From Orlajensenia leifsoniae (GTDB lineage: Bacteria; Actinomycetota; Actinomycetes; Actinomycetales; Microbacteriaceae), in contig NZ_SPQZ01000006.1 of NCBI RefSeq assembly GCF_004570845.1, positions 62,001 through 126,000 of the forward strand: 64,000 bases of DNA. The letters are read 5' to 3'. Of this stretch, positions 59,968-64,000 are shown piece after piece. Below the pieces are notes generated by a model. It made no database searches. It was not told the DNA's origin and saw only the letters and a program-made list of their open reading frames with translations. The stretch's first letter is position 1. Each line of letters starts with the position of its first letter. A program made the translations under genes and the position numbers.

Positions 59968-60045
59968 CCGCTCGCTGAGGGCCGAGCGCAGCGACCGCCC
60001 GAAGCGCGCTTAGCCCGCGGACTCCATCCGGGGCTCAGCGAGCGG
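59968..60045. repeat. Long inverted repeat between convergent genes
   Basis: CCGCTCGCTGAG (59968-59979) faces CTCAGCGAGCGG (60034-60045), 12 bp perfect, enclosing GGGCCGAGCGCAGCG and related short GC hairpins. It spans the gap between the DUF2207 gene and the minus-strand gene, so it is probably a REP-like element used as bidirectional terminator. Confidence 0.7.
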
Positions 60046-60051
60046 GGATGC

Positions 60052-61833
60052 CTACGCCGTCGGCGGATGAGTCATGTCGGTGAACGACAGGGCCGAGTCC
60101 CACGCCAGCCGGCTGGAGGCCTCGCCTCGGCCGGTGCGCACCCGGTACGCCGCCCACTTCGCGTACCGGCCGTCGGCCCGACGCGCCAGCACGGGAACGG
60201 CGCGCAGGTGCACGCCCTCCCGCGGCAACTCCTCGCCCGGGAAGGTCAGCGGAGTCGGACTCAACGTGACGCCGCTCGGAATGACCGGCACCCCGTCGCG
60301 CAGCAGGGCAGCCTTGCGCAGCGACACCTGACCGGGCTTCAGGGCCACCGGCGCCAGCGGAATCCAGTGCGCCGGCACCGGTGACTGCAGCCTGTAAGCC
60401 CGCTCCTCCTGAGTGAGGCCGGTCGGCCACGGATCCGGCTCGGGAGGCCGCTCGCTCGAGCGTCGCCGCGGATCGCCGCTGCGACCCTGCACGGAGTTCT
60501 CGATGGCCCACGCCATGTTCGCCATCTCGTCGCGAAGGAACAGCACGTCCTCGAGGGCCTCGCCCACGAGGGTGCCGACAGCGGTGGGAGGAAGCACGAT
60601 GCCGGGCAGCATCCGCCCGGCGGCAGACGCCACCCCGAACATCGTGAAGGCCGGATCGACGAGTTCGGGCACTGTCACGGCATCGCCGAAGTCGTCGGTG
60701 AGGGTGACGACGCCGACTCTGTTGACGGCCCCCAGCAGGCCGTCGACAGGCACGGCGAGCCAGTCGTCGCCGGAGGACAGTGCGAACTCGGCCAGGCAGA
60801 GTCTGGCGAGGTCGTTGGTCTGCGCCTCGATGGCGCCGAGGTCGACGGCGCCGTCCTCCAGCTGCCAGTAGCGGTCGGCTGGCATGCCCGGGAACCGCAG
60901 CGGAGTGGCGAGCATCGTCGCCTCGCTGGTCACGGGGGTGCCCGCCGCCGACTCGTCGGGGACCGCGCCGCTCGCGCCTTCCACCCACTCGAGGTCGCTC
61001 CAGCGCACCGATGCCGAGCCGAACTGGGTGCCGCGTGCGAACACCGCGTTGTCCTCGTCGCCGAAGCGCAGGGCGAAGCTGTATTCGAGCCGCTCGGTCG
61101 ACCACGCTCCCCCTGAGTCCGGCGCGCCGCCCAGCCAGTCGAGCCACTCGACGATCACGGCACGAGTGGCAGCGGCATCCGTCGCCTCCCCGATCCAGGA
61201 TGGGTCGCCCGCCCCCAGCTCGGTCGCGAGGGAGCCGCCGTCGGGCACCGCACCTCCGAGCACGGCGAACAGCCGCGCGGCCTGCGGGTCGTTGAGGCCC
61301 AGGGGGTCGTTGGGGTCGTCCTCGAGGGCGAGCGGATGCCGCGCTGCGAGCGACCGCGCCAGTGTCTTCTCGCCGGCGTCAGTCAGCAGGTCGACGAGCT
61401 GGGCGCCGGCCTCGGCCCGCTGCCGCAGGCCGTCGCCGAAGGCCAGCTCGGGGACGTCCTGCACGAGTTCCTCGAGCAGGGCTCCCTCGCGCCAGGGCCG
61501 CCACTCGACCCCGGCCAGATCGGACGAGGAGGCCGCAGCCCCCACGAGCGGCGCCCACGCCGTGATCGGCAGCGCGCTCGACGCCACGTGCACGGAGACG
61601 ACGGAGCCGGCGTCCTCGCCGGTGAGCTCGCCGAACTGCCACTGCCGCCCGAGCATCCAGGCCGGGTCGCCGATGCGCGCCTCGGAGCCGGGAGCCGGAT
61701 CGCCGGTGATCGAATCGGGCTCGAGTCGCACCATGGCCGGAGGATCGGCGACCTGCAGCAGCTTCACGATCGCCGCCAGGTTCTGGTCGGTCACGGCGTT
61801 CACCATCATGTCGATGGGGATGTTGACGGCCAT
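60052..61833 (-). CDS. Uncharacterised large protein with GRQWQFGELTGEDAGS motif
   Basis: 593 residues from ATG 61833, no signal peptide or membrane helix. The motif RIGDPAWMLGRQWQFGELTG then EDAGS (residues about 53-77) and a second conserved block LRFPGMPADRYWQLEDG...LARLCLAEFALSSGDDWLAVPV, RDEMANMAWAIEN belong to a bacterial family I recognise as conserved but cannot assign. Overlap TGATG with the upstream gene implies coupling. Its partner is cut by the window edge. Multi-domain, acidic, cytoplasmic; a structural or assembly role is possible, but unproven. Confidence 0.6.
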   Translation of the reverse strand: MAVNIPIDMMVNAVTDQNLAAIVKLLQVADPPAMVRLEPDSITGDPAPGSEARIGDPAWMLGRQWQFGELTGEDAGSVVSVHVASSALPITAWAPLVGAAASSSDLAGVEWRPWREGALLEELVQDVPELAFGDGLRQRAEAGAQLVDLLTDAGEKTLARSLAARHPLALEDDPNDPLGLNDPQAARLFAVLGGAVPDGGSLATELGAGDPSWIGEATDAAATRAVIVEWLDWLGGAPDSGGAWSTERLEYSFALRFGDEDNAVFARGTQFGSASVRWSDLEWVEGASGAVPDESAAGTPVTSEATMLATPLRFPGMPADRYWQLEDGAVDLGAIEAQTNDLARLCLAEFALSSGDDWLAVPVDGLLGAVNRVGVVTLTDDFGDAVTVPELVDPAFTMFGVASAAGRMLPGIVLPPTAVGTLVGEALEDVLFLRDEMANMAWAIENSVQGRSGDPRRRSSERPPEPDPWPTGLTQEERAYRLQSPVPAHWIPLAPVALKPGQVSLRKAALLRDGVPVIPSGVTLSPTPLTFPGEELPREGVHLRAVPVLARRADGRYAKWAAYRVRTGRGEASSRLAWDSALSFTDMTHPPTA

Positions 61834-64000
61834 CACTTCACCTCCGAGAGGAACGGGATGGCATCCCCGGACCATTTCACCTTGGCCAGTTCGGCGAACT
61901 GGAGTCCCTTGCGGATCTGCAGCCACGGGCTCGCCACGTAGATCGCGGGCAGGATGGCCGCATCTCCCGGGGTGTGCTCGTAGGTCACCAGTCGGGCCTT
62001 GGCCAGGTCGACGGCCTCGAGCACCGTCGCCACGACGGAGTCGGTCGTCCACCGCTTCCCGTCCGGTGACACAGCCGAGAGCAGCACCTGCGGAGCTCGC
62101 GCCGAGGCCTGATTGGCATGCACGGCCAGTCCGGTGGTGGCCCGAGCCGCGCGCAGCGGATTGTCGGGAGCGGCCGGGTCGAACGCCCGAGGGTCGGGCT
62201 GGTAGGGCAGCGTCTCGGCCCAGCCGTCGATGGCGAGCCCGGCGAAGGCTCCGGCCACGGCATCGTCATCGCCCACGATCTCGACGACGAGATGGCTCGC
62301 GGATGCCGCGGGCCATGGCACGTCGTCGGGCAGGGGCCCGGCCAGCCAGCGGTCGGTGCCGGTGGCCGGCTTGCCCGTGGCCTCGTCGCGCTCGGTGAGT
62401 TGCACGACGCGCAGCGGGATCGGGGTGCCGAGGGCGCCGCCGAGAAGCTGCGCCTCGGCCAGCCGCCCCACGCCGGCCTGCACCGTCGCGTGGTCGCGCA
62501 CGAAGGCGTTGAGCTGCGCCCGAGCCGGCTGCTTCTTCAGAGCCGGCTTCGTGACGGCCTCGGCGAAGGAGTCGGCGCCGGCCGGCTTCGCCAGCAGCGG
62601 AAGCAGCAGGAAACCATCGCCGAGGATGCCCTCGGCCACGGCGCGGCAGGCGTCGACGATCTCGCCCTCGGTGGCGGCGGGGTTGCGGGTGGGGTCGCGC
62701 AGGGCGGCCAGAGTCGCCCTGGCCTGCTCGAGGCGAGCGGATGCCGCCTGCCAGGCGCCGACGGCCCAGGCCACGTTCGACGGGATCGCGGCATCCGGAA
62801 CCAGGGGAATCCCGAAGGCAGCGAGTCCCCGCACGGCGGCGACGACGTCGGCCACGTCGTCCTCCTCGATCGCGAGGGTGTCTTCATCGACGGCGGTGAT
62901 CACGGCCTGGCCCGAGGCCAGCACGTCGCCGAGCGCGTCGAGCACGGCGTCGCAGCGACCCAGCAGTTCGGCCGTGTCGAACCGGCGTTGGGGGGTGACG
63001 CCGGTTCGCACGAGGGAGTCGGGGCCGAGCGGTGTTCCGCCGGCCGCGAGGGAACGGAGGCTGCCGGCGAGCGCGGCAGCGTGCAGCAACTCGTCGGCGA
63101 GCGGGGCGTCGGCCATCGCGGGGATGGCGGCGCGCAGCTCGCGGTCGAGGGAGGCCGCGTCGTCGGTGAAGACCAGGTCGAGGGCTGCCCAGCCGGCCTC
63201 GGCGAGGGTGTGCCTGTTGCCTGCGGCATCCGTCACCGCGATCTCGGCCGGATCACCGAGACGCCTGGCCGCCCACGCCTCGAGCCGGGGTTCGGCCAGA
63301 GCCCGGGGGCGGGTGCTCGACCAGCCCGTCGCCCCGACCGGAATGACCGCGAACACCCCGTGGGTGAGGATCCGGCCGGTCTGGCGCACGTTCAGCACCC
63401 CGAGGTCGGGGTCGACGGCGGCGCCGCTGGCCATGGCGTCCATCGCGGCGGAGGCTCGCGACGGGTTGCCCGACGAGTACTGCAGAACGCTCTCGCTGAG
63501 GAGGGCGTCCGAGACGGCGTCGAGGGTGGCCGCAGCCCCACGCAGGGCGGCGAGCACGAGGTCCCACTCGGCGTTCGACACCGGATCCCAGGTCTCGATG
63601 AAGGCGTTGTCGGGCTTGCGTGAGAGGCGCGTGCGCAGCGGTGGGCTGCCACCTTCGAGTGACTCGAGGGGGAACAGCCGCAGCAGCTCGGCGCCGTCGA
63701 CGACGTCGCCACCGGCGACCCGTGCCGCAGCGACCTCCTGTGCCTCGTCGTTGCCGAGCTGGTCCGTGGCCTCCGGCGCGATCTGTCGCAGCGACAGCTG
63801 GAAGCGGGCTGCCGATGTTCCGGCGAGTCCTCGCTCGATCTGGTAACCGAGCAGGGCGCCGATGGACTGGCCGGCCTGCACGCCCTCGAGCACACGGCGG
63901 AGCTCCACGCCCCGGCGGCTCGACAGGTCGATCGCGAACGGCTGGGCGCCGGGCTTCGCGCCGATGTTGGAGCGGTGGGCACTGGCGAGCACTCCGGCGG
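61833..64000 (-). CDS. Uncharacterised large protein, 5' end beyond window
   Basis: At least 720 residues of a larger protein; the frame is open to the right edge, so the start is not seen and Met at 63992 need not be it. No signal peptide, membrane helix or catalytic motif is visible. The segment FAIDLSSRRGVELRRVLEGVQAGQSIGALLGYQIERGL (near 63790-63960) has the pattern of large conserved proteins seen with the GRQWQFGE family. The rest is Ala-rich helical (RLEQARATLAALRDP) ending in beta-rich YEHTPGDAAILPAIYVASPWLQI. It is translated just before, and coupled to, the 60052-61833 gene. Confidence 0.55.
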   Translation of the reverse strand, partial: AGVLASAHRSNIGAKPGAQPFAIDLSSRRGVELRRVLEGVQAGQSIGALLGYQIERGLAGTSAARFQLSLRQIAPEATDQLGNDEAQEVAAARVAGGDVVDGAELLRLFPLESLEGGSPPLRTRLSRKPDNAFIETWDPVSNAEWDLVLAALRGAAATLDAVSDALLSESVLQYSSGNPSRASAAMDAMASGAAVDPDLGVLNVRQTGRILTHGVFAVIPVGATGWSSTRPRALAEPRLEAWAARRLGDPAEIAVTDAAGNRHTLAEAGWAALDLVFTDDAASLDRELRAAIPAMADAPLADELLHAAALAGSLRSLAAGGTPLGPDSLVRTGVTPQRRFDTAELLGRCDAVLDALGDVLASGQAVITAVDEDTLAIEEDDVADVVAAVRGLAAFGIPLVPDAAIPSNVAWAVGAWQAASARLEQARATLAALRDPTRNPAATEGEIVDACRAVAEGILGDGFLLLPLLAKPAGADSFAEAVTKPALKKQPARAQLNAFVRDHATVQAGVGRLAEAQLLGGALGTPIPLRVVQLTERDEATGKPATGTDRWLAGPLPDDVPWPAASASHLVVEIVGDDDAVAGAFAGLAIDGWAETLPYQPDPRAFDPAAPDNPLRAARATTGLAVHANQASARAPQVLLSAVSPDGKRWTTDSVVATVLEAVDLAKARLVTYEHTPGDAAILPAIYVASPWLQIRKGLQFAELAKVKWSGDAIPFLSEVK

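Noticed and set aside
60052-64000. Prophage tail or contractile injection system
   Set aside because: No sheath, tube, baseplate or AAA ATPase gene can be read in the window; the link is only a possibility and is kept as a finding without naming a system.
1-64000. tRNA, rRNA, riboswitch or insertion sequence
   Set aside because: I looked for T-loop sequences, conserved leader motifs and transposase domains and saw none I could support.

Overview
The window is high-GC DNA with GTG/TTG starts, very short intergenic gaps, frequent 1-4 bp start/stop overlaps, a DUF222-HNH endonuclease gene, abundant GGCATCC/GGATGCC words and REP-like palindromes carrying GGTCGAGTAG / CTACTCGACC arms. Together these point to an actinobacterial chromosome, most likely Microbacteriaceae. 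I see no tRNA, rRNA, CRISPR array, integrase, transposase or prophage genes; it reads as ordinary chromosome with an accessory metabolic flavour. Assignments rest on motif recognition by eye, without database searches.

Layout. 1-5008: the C-terminal half of an RND efflux pump cut by the window edge, a Nudix hydrolase, a DUF6226 protein and a CopB-type copper P-type ATPase with a histidine-rich N-terminus and a CsoR-like operator. 5128-8902: formimidoylglutamase (hutG), a dienelactone-hydrolase-like protein, a SixA-type phosphatase and a ROK repressor. 8932-13941: an alpha-glucoside-type sugar uptake operon (lipoprotein, two permeases, GH13 glucosidase, no ATPase) divergent from the ROK gene. 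14059-22640: the remaining histidine utilisation genes hutI, hutU and hutH and an IclR regulator, interrupted by a DUF1697 gene, an M23 peptidase and a small unknown. With hutG this makes a complete histidine to glutamate plus formamide route. 22782-32452: esterase, acetyltransferase, a DEAD-box RNA helicase with a repeat-rich arm, a TauE-type permease, a BBE-type flavoprotein, an LLM monooxygenase and small proteins. 32587-38487: HNH endonuclease, glutaredoxin-like protein, then TetR / agmatine deiminase / amidase. 38509-59952: a RecB-like nuclease-helicase fusion, four MFS carriers, an M20 peptidase, TspO-like and EEP proteins, a heterodimeric ABC exporter and a DUF2207 protein. 60052-64000: two overlapping genes of a large uncharacterised family running off the right edge.

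Three things stand out. (1) Two 56-bp palindromic elements lie in the same codon phase inside hutU and hutI, adding about 20-27 residues to otherwise conserved enzymes; a related 66-bp palindrome sits between the two genes and a further relative follows hutG. (2) A 16-bp palindrome GTCYGGGATSCCAGAC precedes hutU, hutH and the IclR gene, which defines a hut regulon matching the HutR type described in Corynebacterium. (3) The promoter of the agmatine deiminase/amidase operon carries a perfect 20-bp palindrome followed by seven 11-bp direct repeats containing its half-site, and the operon appears to use an amidase-signature enzyme where a nitrilase-type AguB would be expected.

The right-edge pair (60052-64000) is the best candidate for part of an undescribed multi-gene system, but the window stops before its context can be read.
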